Below, one piece after another: positions 51,007 through 62,350 of a DNA stretch of 64,000 nt. Position 1 is the first letter of the stretch; every line of letters starts with the position of its first letter. This DNA is from Streblospio benedicti. Its lineage: Eukaryota; Annelida; Polychaeta; Spionida; Spionidae. The stretch covers positions 19,689,665 to 19,753,664 of the forward strand of contig CM032664.1 of NCBI GenBank assembly GCA_019095985.1. The letters are read 5' to 3'. A program made the position numbers and the translations under genes. Below the pieces are notes generated by a model, which was not told the DNA's origin, made no database searches, and saw only the letters and a list, made by a program, of their open reading frames with translations.

Positions 51007-51466
51007 AGGGATCGTTCACAAATGACGTCACCTGGCAGGGGAGGGTTGGGGGTGTATAGCGCGATAGATGACGAAGGTGACAGAGGGGTGGGGGGGTCCA
51101 GCACTTGGGTGATGTCACCTCTTTGGACAAAAGTAGTTATTTAGCAGTATTTGAACTTACTTTCTGACATGTTAAGTGAGTTGTGATGTATCTACTAGCT
51201 GAAATCACATTGGCATGTTTGCTTTAAATCATAAATACATTTGTAAAATTAGGTCTAAATTATGGACATATATATTCAAATGTATTTATGTAACGGCACA
51301 GTTAAATCAATGTCAAATGTCATCGCAAAACCATGTCGCGCACGGGGGGGGGGTTGAGGCAAAGATGACGTCACTTACTGAGGGGGGTCCTGCAAAGATG
51401 AGGAAAGGTGACAGGGGGGTAAAAAAAGGCCAAGAATGAGGTGACGTCATTTGTGAATGATCCCCT
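51007..51466. mobile_element. TTAA-type MITE with ATGACGTCA ends
   Basis: A 460-bp element. The left end AGGGATCGTTCACAAATGAC is mirrored at the right end (GTCATTTGTGAATGATCCCC), about 26 bases each. The left flank is TTAA and the right flank CTAA, compatible with a decayed TTAA duplication. Internal G-rich pieces with GGTGACAG are repeated near both ends. No coding capacity. Confidence 0.75.
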
Positions 51467-51689
51467 AAGGGTGCGTTTTTTGTGCAATCTGAGGCATCTT
51501 AACGAGGGCACGACCTCTGCACGACGGCGAGAGGGGCTTAAATACATGATACATGATTATGCCCCCCCCCGATACACCTCTTCAGTATAATACTTTCAGA
51601 TGTACTTTCATGTCAATTGAGACTACCTCCAACCTTCCAATCATAAAAATCCGATTGTCCATATCATTATAATAATAACGGGACTGTCA

Positions 51690-51745
51690 TGAAATATTAT
51701 CGAAAGAGACCACTTCTCTAATGAGACCACTTGAGATCAGTTCCT
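51690..51745. repeat. pogo-like MITE end fragment
   Basis: Contains GAGACCACTTCTCTAATGAG and ACCACTTGAG, words shared by the dispersed family. No opposite end found nearby. Confidence 0.4.
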
Positions 51746-52030
51746 GCGTGATTTTGATCTCCCTTTATTAGGCCTACCATAAAGGGCATGAATGTTCAAA
51801 AAAGTATATCTACGACTAGCTAAGAGGTCTATTTATACATAAGTTGGTACGTTTATTAGAATAAGAGAAACATCTAAATAAAACATTATCATGTATAACC
51901 CAGGATGCAAAAAATATGTCATATCATGATTTATAAAGTCTTAACTGTTTTGTGAGGGGATATATACCCCTCCCCACACACCTCCCTTAATCTCAAAATC
52001 TCAATGAATTAATATGTTACATATCTCTCA

Positions 52031-52450
52031 GGGAGGGCCGAAGCCAGGATTGCAAAACAGAGGAGGCAAATATGTTGGACCAGGGTGCAGGCAATCAATT
52101 GCCGTAGCCGCACAGCTGTTCTCAGTTGGATTGGGGTCATGCCAGCCCCCCCCCCACCCCCCCTTATATTTATATTTTTTTTTTTAACTTCCGAGGCTGA
52201 GAAATAAAATAAATATGTTATATATTGATTATGAAGGCAAAATGTTCCTATTAAAAATGAAGGAGTACGATTGTCAAGTAGATACAGATGCTTTTCAAAT
52301 TTGTATACTATGATTTATGAGACATAATTATATATAATTTTTCCAACATAAAAAACAAATATGTTAATTTTCGGTTTCATTCAGGGTTCGAAAACCAAAC
52401 TCCCAAAAACATAGGAGGCGGTTGCCTCCCTGCCTACGGTCCTACAATGC
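52031..52450. mobile_element. Possible hAT-like non-autonomous element
   Basis: The left end has GGGCCGAAGCCAGG and the right end CCTGCCTACGGTCC, an imperfect inverted pair, each next to GAGGAGGCAA or its complement. CGTAGCCAGG-like termini are common in hAT MITEs. The middle holds a C run and an AT-rich stretch. Confidence 0.35.
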
Positions 52451-52559
52451 AAAAGCCCTTTTTCTCAATCTCAATCAATTGATCTCAATTATTGAACAGT
52501 CAAATATCAATTCTTGATGTGAATGAATTAAAAACCCAAATCTCAACTCTCACTAAATT

Positions 52560-53503
52560 GTGTATACATGCATATTACAGTTTATAAAGTTTTGGTACAG
52601 ACTAGAAGGTTTTCAAATAAAACTAATACTTTACTATACAGTGCACTATGTGATAATAAGAATAGTAAAGGAACCTTAATTAAAGGAGTGAATAAATTGT
52701 TTGATATCATAAACCTAACTTATGATCAGGCTATACAAAAAAATGTAAAATATTTGAATAAGCAAATACGAGAGGAGTACAAAAAGCATTTTGTGCAAGG
52801 ATAGAGAGATAATTTATTTTTGCGATAGGAAAGGGATTGTAGATACTGGAAAAAAATTAAGAGTTTATAGAAAATTTAAGTACAACTTTGGCATAGAGAA
52901 ATATCTGCTTGATTGTAAAAGTATGATTATCAGAAATAGTATTTGTAAAATGATAATAAGTTGTCAAAAGTTACATATTGAAACTGGAGGATTGGTAAAA
53001 ACAGACTGAAGGTGGAGGATAGGATTTGTAACCATTGTAGTTTGAATATAGTAGAAGATGAACGGCACTTTCTCTTAAGTTGCCCTTTATATACCAAGGA
53101 GAGACATGAGTTATTTGAAAAAATTGAGAAGGTTCACAAAGGTTTTTTAGTGATATGCCAGACAATACTAAGTTTATTGTATTAATGTTGTGTCACAAAA
53201 ATGAGTTAACAAGGGCATTGGGTTATTTTATTAGCACATGTTTTAACAAGAGGATTGTGACCTATGTCTTCATTAAGCTGCAATTTGCAATTTACAATTT
53301 ACAATAAAGTGTACATGTAGCAGTGCCAGTATATACTTTTTGGTTAAATTTGTACAATCAAAAAAATAATTATTAGTTCATGTCTTGTATATTGGTACTA
53401 CATTTTTTCTTATTTATTTGTAACTAACGCATGTAACAGTTGATTTAAATGTCCTCAATGGATTCGTTGATCAATAAAGACTAAGTATTCTGTATTCTGT
53501 ATA
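52560..53503 (+). mobile_element. 3' end of a CR1/L2-like LINE
   Basis: A 5'-truncated non-LTR retrotransposon. The translation holds the tail of the reverse-transcriptase ORF: LLYSALCDNKNSKG, KFKYNFGIEKYLLDCKSMII, RNSICKMIISCQKLHIETG, and a zinc-knuckle-like end RICNHC with DERHFLLSCPLYTKERHELF. Frame changes occur near 52800 and 52995, and an in-frame stop follows, so the copy is dead. The 3' end TATTCTGTATTCTGTAT is a short tandem of the ATTCTG type that CR1/L2 elements leave at their 3' termini. No reverse-transcriptase catalytic core is present. Confidence 0.75.
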
Positions 53504-53522
53504 CCCCCCCCCCCCCCCCCCC
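53504..53522. repeat. Poly-C run
   Basis: Nineteen Cs directly after the LINE tail. Length is probably unreliable in the assembly. Confidence 0.9.
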
Positions 53523-53952
53523 TCGTTTGTGTTCTATAGATATTAAGAAGATTCTAAGTACCTGGTCCTTGCATTTTTGCTTTTTTGGGTGTATACGTTG
53601 TTGTACTGACACTTTGTCTCTGCTGTACACTTCCCACCTGAGTTTGTTGGGGCAGTATTAGATCTAGTAGCAGTACTACGTTCCCAAAACACACGTCTTG
53701 CGTTTGTTTATGATGACAAAAAAACAAAAATGACGACTCTTTGTGACTCTAAATCAGCGACCTTTCTATTTAAACCCCTACATCCAGCAAATACTGTTGA
53801 TCAAACATATCACAGTGCATACATTTTTTTGTAAAGCCAATTTACAGATTTTCTCCTCATTTTCGCAAACCCGTGGTATATAAAGCATCACTCGGTAGAT
53901 CCCCTAGTGCTCCAGTCTAATCGCCACGATACTTTACGGTAGGCTTCGGTTA

Positions 53953-54384
53953 GGGCCAGTATCCATACTTGAGAGGTGGCTGCTGCGGGACGGCTGCGGG
54001 GCCAAGCAAGCGGCTGCCGGGCGGCAGTTCATAATCCATACATTTCTTTTTGCCACAAAGCTGTGCCAAATCCAATGTTCAGCTCCATGATTTTTACTTT
54101 TTGATTTCTAGAGTACTATTGCAGAACCGCACTAGTGATGAATTGTGCATCCTTTAAAAACAATGTAAAAATGGTTCAGGCGGTGCCGACTTAGCAGCAG
54201 GAACTCTGTTCTGCCGCTGCATCCCTTCCCCAAGCGGTTCGTCAAACGCGGCTGGCGGTGCCGCCTCCCGTGCCGCCGCCACCGCCACCGCCGCCTGTAT
54301 AACGAATTACCCCATTGAAGTATCACTACACTGGTTCGGTGGCAATTTCTTTTGCCGCTGCCGCAGGGTTTTAGATAATGGCCC
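53953..54384. mobile_element. GCGGC-rich element with short inverted ends
   Basis: Ends GGGCCAGTATCCA and its near complement TAGATAATGGCCC, with GC-rich subterminal stretches full of GCGGC on one side and GCCGCC on the other. The left flank is TTA, the right is not. An unassigned, eroded non-autonomous DNA transposon is the best reading. The internal GCC repeats give a spurious Arg-rich ORF. Confidence 0.5.
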
Positions 54385-57300
54385 TGGATAACAGATTGTT
54401 GGTCCTTATTTCAAAATGCCTGATCCAATCATTACATAATGTCCCCATTTCACTACTTGTTCCCAACGGACTGGAAGTAGTGGTAGACCGGCAGCCCAGA
54501 TCATTTTGGGTAGTCGAAGCGGGTACTAATGTTTGACCATAAGGTGAACATGATGATTGGTATATTGAAGAAATATACCATGTTAAGTAGGTGTATGTCT
54601 GTTAATTTACTGCCTGAATTTGTGCAATATTTCCCGAGCTTGTCATGAGGGCAGTGAATTAACAGATATACCACTACTAAACATGGTACATTATCATTAA
54701 ACCACGACAACCCTTCAAAAATGTCATTTTAAATCTGAAATGGAACTTTATTCAGTGCATCACACACTTCTTACAGCAGCAGGTGTGTCAAATTAGAGTG
54801 GTATATCGAGTAGTGAACTAAAATTGTAATAAAGTTTGCATTGTGGTCAAAGTACTTAATCTGATTGCATTGTGGATATGGAACAGTTTGGAGGAACAAA
54901 TAACCGGCCAGCCTTTCCTTTGTGGTATGTTAAAACCCGGTTTATGCATATAAGCGATCGTAGTATTATTATAGGCGCACCCGTGCAAAGCATCGACACG
55001 TAATGTGCCAGGTCGTCAACTTCAGCGTATTGAGGCGACATTGAACGCAGTAAAAATGTAGGGTACAATGATTTGCTAAGCCAAACGAAGTGTTACTTAT
55101 ATTTTGCAAACGGTTTTGAGAGCCCCAGACGCAGCATAACTATTTGTAGCTCACTTTAGCCAAACTGTATTCGTCCAAAAGTTTTGAACACCCTAATGCG
55201 TAAGACAGGCTTTACCAGTAAAAAATAGCTTCCACGTCGGTTCGTACATTTTTCAATTCAGCCGGCCGTGACCTGCACCTTTTTCCCCCTTTTTTTGATA
55301 ATAAATAATTTCCGTGGTTTTATTTCTAAAAGTTCACATTCAACAACAGCATGTCCCATACAGACATGTTGCAGCAGTCATGCTACAGAAAACTATATAA
55401 AAAACGAGAAATAGCATTGAAATACAATAAAACCTATTTGAAGTCTTAGTATGAAGACCAATATTTTTTTTGCTTATATGGTTTCAATATAGAGTGTCTC
55501 TATTGGGGTTGTACGCTGTCACTGAATAGAACAGACAATAGTTATGACGTTTGCCTATTTTACAAAAAAAGGAACTGTCTGTAGTGTAAATTTATGAACT
55601 CAGTGATACACAAAAAAATCCATTCAACAATTCAGATCACCTACATAATGAGCCCACACCCATAATAAGACTATGTTCCGCAGTCGCACGAAATCAAAAT
55701 TAAAGATATTGTTGAGACGACATACATATTTAAAGACACCACGGTATTACTGTTATTGTAAATACACAATCAAAGGCGCCTAACAAACTTACGGGGTTGG
55801 GTGGGGGGGTAGACCATGGTAATTTTCTCGTGTTATTAGAAATACCATATTAGACTTCATCATAAACGGCACAATCTATGCCAAAATATTGTGTCCCACT
55901 TCAAGCTATTTACTTTCTTAACTAGACTACAAAAAGGAAGACGAAAACTGTCATATGCAATGTTCAACTCAGGCTCACTAACTACGCATGCGCACATAAA
56001 GGGCAAACGTTACGCGCCAAATCCCTATGTCGGAGGCAGCATGAGCACATAATCTTGTTAAGAGAGCGTTCATAAAGTACTGACAGGGCGGGGTCGGTAA
56101 TTTTTGGAACTCGCAGGTTGAAACTTGTCGTGCCCTCCCTCTTGAAGCATAAAACTTTTCACGTCCTCCCGATTCAAGTGCAAAAACTTTCTTGTCCTAC
56201 CCTTTTATAAAAGTCATGCCATTTATGTGTGTACTTACGTAACAATTATTAAGAAAACCGAGGGTGAATGACAATTTTGACCAACAGTGAGACCAAAAAT
56301 AACACGTATTCCATCACTGTCTACGTTGTAACGTCTCTACTAAATGTGAATAATCCCATTGAAATAATATATCTTATATGATCCGCGGCACGTAAATGTG
56401 AAAACACATAAAGTGGGCGTTGTCTGAAAATGTGCGTCAAATCGATGACTGGCGCATCTTCACAAAAAAAAAAAAACACTTTTCCCTCACTACCATAAAA
56501 CTTTCCTTGTCCTCCCTCTGGGTATAGTTAAACCTTTTCATGTCCTCCCCTCAATTTTACCTCCCAGTTCTTTATGACCACTCCCTAAGCTGTCATGACG
56601 ACTGTTCTCCAACGCGGGTAGGAGAGTTGAACATGCATGTCACCGTCCAGCCAAATTAGTCTTGTTACGGCGGATGACTCGGGACTGTGTTGTGTCGGCA
56701 TGTGGGTGGCGCGGGGGTAAACTCAGCTACTTTTCACTTGACGATTGCCAACGCAATCATCAGTTACAATTAAAGCTGGAGTTTGTTACGTGGTGATGAA
56801 CAACTGTTTTTTCCACCTAGATTACAGTTTTAATAATATTATTTCATAACATTTATTTTCCCCTTTGATAATCTTATTTCAAACATTAATGGTTTTATTG
56901 GTTTACAGATTGTTTTTTATCAGTATCAAATGACCCAATAACATTTTTGCCCCATAAATAAACCATAGTCAAATGACAAGCCCCTTAGTTCTATTATTCA
57001 AATTAGAAAAAGTCAACGCAACTAATTTTATGTTTACAATTATGTGTTTCATTATGTATATAAATAATACAATATCAAGAAGGAAGTATACAGTGAGGTT
57101 AACAACAGGCTATTAAAAAGTTCATATACTACACGAACCTAATTAGTTGGGGCAATTTTTGTTCATATCTTCTTTAGTGTTGACACTATGAGTTACTTCT
57201 GGAATCAAATTGATTCATCAATGGGATAATCACATGCCATAAACCAATTGATAGATAATAATGAAATTTGCAGAAAAAGTAATTTATAGCCGATTAAATT

Positions 57301-58069
57301 TAGTTGCTGAGGGCCATTACTAAAAGTAGATTATGCACTTGCTAACCATATGACATTGTTTATGACATTAATGCGGAAAACCATAAATGCTCCCCGGGAT
57401 ATTTACTGGAATATATCATCCACTAAGCCTGCTTTACACATACGCGATTTCAGCCTACGTACACTTGAGGAGGAAGTTATAAACGTCGTTACAGACAGTT
57501 ATGCCACAGACCATTCCCGTTTAAAAGCAACAGTTCGTTTGTTCTAGTAACTCAATGCAACTTCCATTTTGTCTCCACTTGTTACATGTCATCCCAATAC
57601 ATCAAAGCACTTAGTTCGCGTGAATGCATCGTAGATGCAGTCGCCAGAGTTCCGACACACGTCAGAGTGTCGTCATGTCACTAAAATGTATGTGTGACGA
57701 GACTCAGATTATGTCAAGACTCATCACGACCGCATCTACGTATTCACATGTGTGAAAAGCGGGTATCAACGTTCAAATGTTTTGTTTTCTAGACCTCAGA
57801 AATACCCACTTCACAGGGCTTCATCTATATGTCACATGTCGGTAAAAACGCAAATCTCTCTGCAACCACTCTGTCTTTCGTCTGCCTAACAATGGCTTCA
57901 CAGTTCTGATCTGTTTATTCCTATTGGCTGAGCGAATACATGTCTACAGAAAACAAACGTTGCACGCCAAAAAGTAGTGGAATAAAGTTGGTGTCAGCAC
58001 AATAATTTCATCTTATAAGAACTAAAATTGTGGATAGAAACTAACAGGAAATAAGATACTCTTTCTGAA
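54385..58069. other. Intergenic with one MITE
   Basis: Apart from the 56062-56584 element and a pogo-like fragment near 55430, no feature is recognised. A 65-codon ORF at 57350 has no known motif. Confidence 0.5.
56062..56584. mobile_element. TTAA-type MITE with subterminal TGTCCTCCC repeats
   Basis: A 523-bp element with inverted ends around GTTCATAAAGTACTG (19 of 25 matching), left flank TTAA, right flank CTAA. Inside both ends lie several same-direction copies of AAAACTTTTCANGTCCTCCC. Its termini resemble those of the 51007-51466 element, suggesting one superfamily. Confidence 0.6.
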
Positions 58070-58869
58070 ATGAGTGCTGCAAGTCATGAGAATTTTACTC
58101 CTTTAACCACCGCTAGCCCTCTCTCCCTGCCAAAACGTTCGCAAGACTAATCACTGGCTAATCACTGATAGAAATATACATGGTTCTCCACATATCTCCG
58201 CTATGCTGTAGAATACTTGAAGCTCATATAATGATACAGATGATGGTGAATACACGGCACTGCACGAGACAGTTACTAACAAAGATGAAGACAGTAACTT
58301 TAAAGTTATAATATCAAGTGAAAATATCAATTAGAGAGCAAAACATGGAAAAACACCATTAATTTGGGCTGTGGAATACGAAAATCACAGTGCCGTTCCA
58401 TTCTTGATTACATGTGTATCAGACATCAACATGATAACAGCGAAGACTTACACCTCTTCTGGCAGCAAGCAAGGACCATGATCCAAACTCTCCTGATCTT
58501 GAGATATTAAAGTTGCTGGTTTCTTATGAAATTGTCAATGTGTCCATTCTAAATGTTATGGTATTCAGACGAGCATTTGAAACGGGGCAATGGGATTCGA
58601 TCTTTGTGCCCCTCCAGTGTGGCGCTGATAGTCCAGATGTAAGAGAGGTGAGTCCGGCTGAGAACGTTCTTGAACCCCATTTGAGAAGTTACTTTGGTGA
58701 ACAACCCCACTCGTTACGATATTGTAATGTAATAAGTGACATTAGAAGCCTGTATCTTGCAGGTTTTGATGATGAACATATCGATATGGTTTGTCCTGAA
58801 CCCTTTGTCGAGCAGCATGCAGCAAAGCTTAAACAATGTCTTAAGAGGTGTCATATATTTAAAATGTAG
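58070..58869 (+). pseudogene. Broken ankyrin-repeat gene
   Basis: Ankyrin consensus pieces appear in order: a possible start MSAASHENFTPLTTA at 58070, YTALHETV near 58251, HGKTPLIWAVEYENHSAVPF near 58344, DLEILKLLVSYEIVNVSILN near 58494, and AFETGQWDSIFVPLQCGADS near 58573. GxTPLxxA and LLxxGAD are typical ankyrin signatures. A TAG at 58332 and a frame change near 58480 interrupt it, and the first 150 bases are not in frame with the rest. The last 118-codon segment is open and ends at 58869 without a recognised C-terminal domain. No introns are evident, so it could be a decayed exon or a retrocopy. Confidence 0.6.
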
Positions 58870-61377
58870 GTTTTTTATATTACCGTGTTTAAGAAAGTAT
58901 ATCCTTGATGACTGAAGTACTAATTGATTATGTTGATGCTGAGAGACAATAGCTAGATGAACTAGAGCGCATGAACTTTTGGCATAGTAGGTTGGTTCTT
59001 ATTCACCTGCAAAATAATTCATCGGCAATAAATTTGTGGTAAAATAGATTTTGCTATAGTAATCGATACGCTTGTAAGCCAACTGAGAACTTTTACTTAT
59101 TACAAATGACAGATGCCATTATGACAATAATTACTCAAAAAAGCTTCTCATTCAAACCACCATTTTTATAATTTCTTTCGTCTGCTTATTGTCTTGGTAT
59201 TGTAGGGGATGGGACGCGAACGGAACTGTGAAGAAACTGTATTTACTTTGAAAGGGTGCAAAAATACCTAAAATGTACTGCAGATTTATAAAAGGAGAAA
59301 GCTTAAGGGGTCTCCCAGATCCCCTTCATCAAGAAAGAAGAATAGAGGCTTAACCTAATCCCCGAATGGGTCAGATTTTGCCAAACAATCAGTGTAAAAT
59401 GTGGGAGGTTTAGCAGTTGTTTATGTTGCTTGTTCTTTACCTACACAAATAACAAGTATTTATCAAGTTGAGAAAGAAAGTAATCGTAGATTGTTTATAG
59501 CCTTCTATTTATGTATTCACTTGCTCACGTAGTTGTTCATAAACACCACGCCATTGGCATTACTGTCACATATTCACTTAGTATAGTGTCATTCGCTTGC
59601 TCCAGCTACATACATTTGTATATTCCTAATGAGCGTTGTTTTTATTACTTATTAGACCTGCATCTTAATTAGTTAACATGAAAATGCTATGGAGCCGTGT
59701 ACATGCGCCCAAGGATGAGGAGCCGAACCATTGACCTCCTGGTCCAACGCCCTTTCCAGGTGGATACGAAGGTAGCAGGACCCACTCTGGTGGTGTGGAT
59801 GTGCTCATGAGTTCGAGTCCAGTGGATGGATGTTTTTGAGAGAAAAAAGTGTTGTTCAACTGCAGTAGAGCCTCTCTAATAAGACTAACTGGCTCCCATT
59901 GGTCTCTTTGTGAGATGCTCTTATTATGGGATGTTACGGAAAACTTTTTCCGAAATCTTGGGTCTATGATAAATGCTGGTCTTTTATATAAGTTTTCTTT
60001 CCATAGAAATAGTCTTCAATGAAGATTCTACTGTGTAATCTATTCCATTTAAAAAATGATTCCATGTTTTGGTTTAAACATATTTTATTTCAAAAATGAA
60101 AAAAGGATTCAGCATGGCAAAATGCGACTTGAGCCGTCTCCACGGTTCCAGGTTTTAAATTGATTGCGTAAGATTGTGCGTTGGAGTATAGAACTCTGTA
60201 TTGTGAGCACTTCTATAAAAGTCAACTGTGATAGTAAGACACGTTTACGTAGTCCCACGCCACAATACCGCGTAATTCTAAAAAAGGCAAGTAGTTTTCA
60301 ATGGAGACCACTTGAGGCTAGCCCCTTGCACGGTCTCATCAGATTCCCCCTTCTCTGCACACCTTTTACCTGCCCATGCCTACTAGAGAATACGTTAGCA
60401 ATAAAGAATCTCTCAAATATATCTGCTGGCATTTTGCAAAATGTACTATAGTAAGTGATGAGACGCGGGGGACAATAATTTACATGTGTTGGCGAATTCT
60501 AATCCCACAACACTAATACAACATGGCCACAAAAATGAACCTACCTCCTTTGTTTTATTTCATCTCCTTTAAGTACTAACTCATTTTGACAATGCTCCAG
60601 ATTCTATTGTGCAATAATAAACAATGTGCTTTTGGCAGTTTTTAATATATATGTTTGTTCTGTGCTGTTTTGTTTGTATGTTTTTCTCTCCGTGTTTTCT
60701 CGTACGAAATGAACAACAATTCGATTGTTTTATTTCATTTCCTTCAAGTACTAACTCAGTTTCACATTGCATGCGATGTCATCTGGTGATAGTCTGTTTT
60801 TGGCTTTTAGATCAATAATATTAATTGATTGTTTGTTTGTTTTGTTTGTTTTATTTGTTGTGGTACAATAATATTGTCATGAGAAATCAGAGGTTGCACT
60901 ATTTTGTGCAATATAAAATACATTTGATTTATTTACAAACATATGAAATATAATTACGATCCCAATGAGAATAGAATATCAACTAAAAAATGTAAATTAT
61001 GTGAGCCATTGTATCCTCTGTGTTCAGCTTGCAAAAAGTCTATATTTCAATGATGAAGTAGTCCGGAAATTTATGATTAGAATAATATTTCATGTGAAGT
61101 GTAAAAATGACTCATTTCCCAGGATAGTTGCGACAAAACTGTTGAGCCATGCACGTACGTATTATCTGTCAGTAAAAATACGCTTTCATATTCATGTGGG
61201 GTAGCTTCAAACATCCAGGCAGAATTTTCGCAAGCCCTGAAAGCAGTCCTTTTTATACGAACGTTGTTTGGTTTTGTACCATAAGGGGAGTGCTGCTACT
61301 ATGCTGGTTTCAGACATTGCCGACTATTAAAGCCGAATCTTCCGTGGTGTTGTGGTCAATGTTATTTCTCAAATTGT
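58870..61377. other. Intergenic
   Basis: Holds the 59866 MITE end and a 46-base direct repeat pair at 60550 and 60725 (TTGTTTTATTTCAT and AAGTACTAACTCA). Otherwise AT-rich and featureless. Confidence 0.5.
59866..59935. repeat. pogo-like MITE end fragment
   Basis: CAGTAGAGCCTCTCTAATAA followed by the complement-like GGTCTCTTTGTGAGATG. One end of the dispersed GTAGAACCTCTCTAAT family. Confidence 0.5.
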
Positions 61378-61477
61378 NNNNNNNNNNNNNNNNNNNNNNN
61401 NNNNNNNNNNNNNNNNNNNNNNNNNNNNNNNNNNNNNNNNNNNNNNNNNNNNNNNNNNNNNNNNNNNNNNNNNNNNN
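61378..61477. other. Assembly gap (100 N)
   Basis: Second 100-N placeholder, in intergenic sequence 200 bases before the CCGG-rich island. Confidence 1.
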
Positions 61478-61689
61478 GTAGATCCATCGTGTTTCGTTCA
61501 TCGCCTTCAAAAGTTCAAGTGATGCTCGTAAACGCATGAGGTCTTCATTGAGTAAGCATACAGCCATTTTCATTCACTTGTTAATTTTGGAAACCACACA
61601 GTGCAATTATCTTCAATTTCTTTTTACATTTTACATTGTACATAACGTTGTGCTCTTTGGTCAAACAGAAAATGAGTGATTTTCTTCGA

Positions 61690-62350
61690 CATCTGGTCAT
61701 TTTATAGGGATTCGAACCGTCTGATTCAATTTAAGGCCGCAATCCTCCCATCCATGAGCAATTTGGCGATTGAACCTAGTTCGACAGATAATCATTGGAA
61801 AAAGTCGCACCCCGTTAGCGACGGGGCCGTCATAATATACTCCGTGCGGCAAAGATTCCGGCCGGATTGTACCCCATTAAAAGTCATTATAATTTGGTTC
61901 CGGAACAAGTCCGCCCGTACCCACTATCCGTAGCCTGATATGCCGGCCGTCATGGAAAATGCTCCGGAGAGTACACGTATTATGTCCATCCGTTGCATAC
62001 ATGACGGGCAGTCGCTACGGCCGGAGCCTATCCGGAGAGAAAATACAACGGGCGGAGCCTAAATATTCCGGGCTCGCGGCTTGAACCCGGAACGCAAACC
62101 AGAGGATTTTATGACGGGCCGGAGTTGATCCGGAGTTGAACCGTAGCCAAACGGAGCCGAACCGGAGCTTTTATTCCGGCCGGAGGCACAATCCGGAGGG
62201 GATTAGCGTCGATCGATATTTCGCATTCCGGCCGGAATACAAAATTTCACTTCTCCTGAGAAGTGGAATTTTGTGCCTCCGGTTCATTGTCCGGAACGCG
62301 ATTTACGCCGGGCGAATGGTTTTTTTCATGGAGATTCCGGGAATCTCCGT
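61690..62350. other. CpG- and CCGG-rich island with nested hairpins
   Basis: CCGG occurs roughly every 30 bases, often as CCGGCCGG or TCCGGAG. A strong hairpin (CAAAATTTCACTTCTC against GAGAAGTGGAATTTTG) lies at about 62248-62283, flanked by further GGCCGGA and TCCGG pairs; GGAGATTCCGGGAATCTCC is at about 62330. No ORF of note. Best guess is a foldback-type repeat. Confidence 0.6.

Noticed and set aside
54132-54326. Arg-rich minus-strand ORF
   Set aside because: Encoded by GCC repeats within a transposon-like element.
57350-57547. 65-codon ORF
   Set aside because: No recognisable domain or homologue pattern.
59805-59825. Second box B-like word GAGTTCGAGTCC
   Set aside because: No cloverleaf can be drawn around it.
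61478-61573. Short minus-strand ORF running into the gap (MAVCLLNEDLMRLRASLELL)
   Set aside because: It looks helical and could be an exon start, but it is too short and cut by Ns, with no supporting splice site.
61700-61725. tRNA-like box B (GGTTCGAATCCC, minus strand)
   Set aside because: The T-stem does not pair and no box A lies at the right distance, so neither a tRNA nor a clear SINE.
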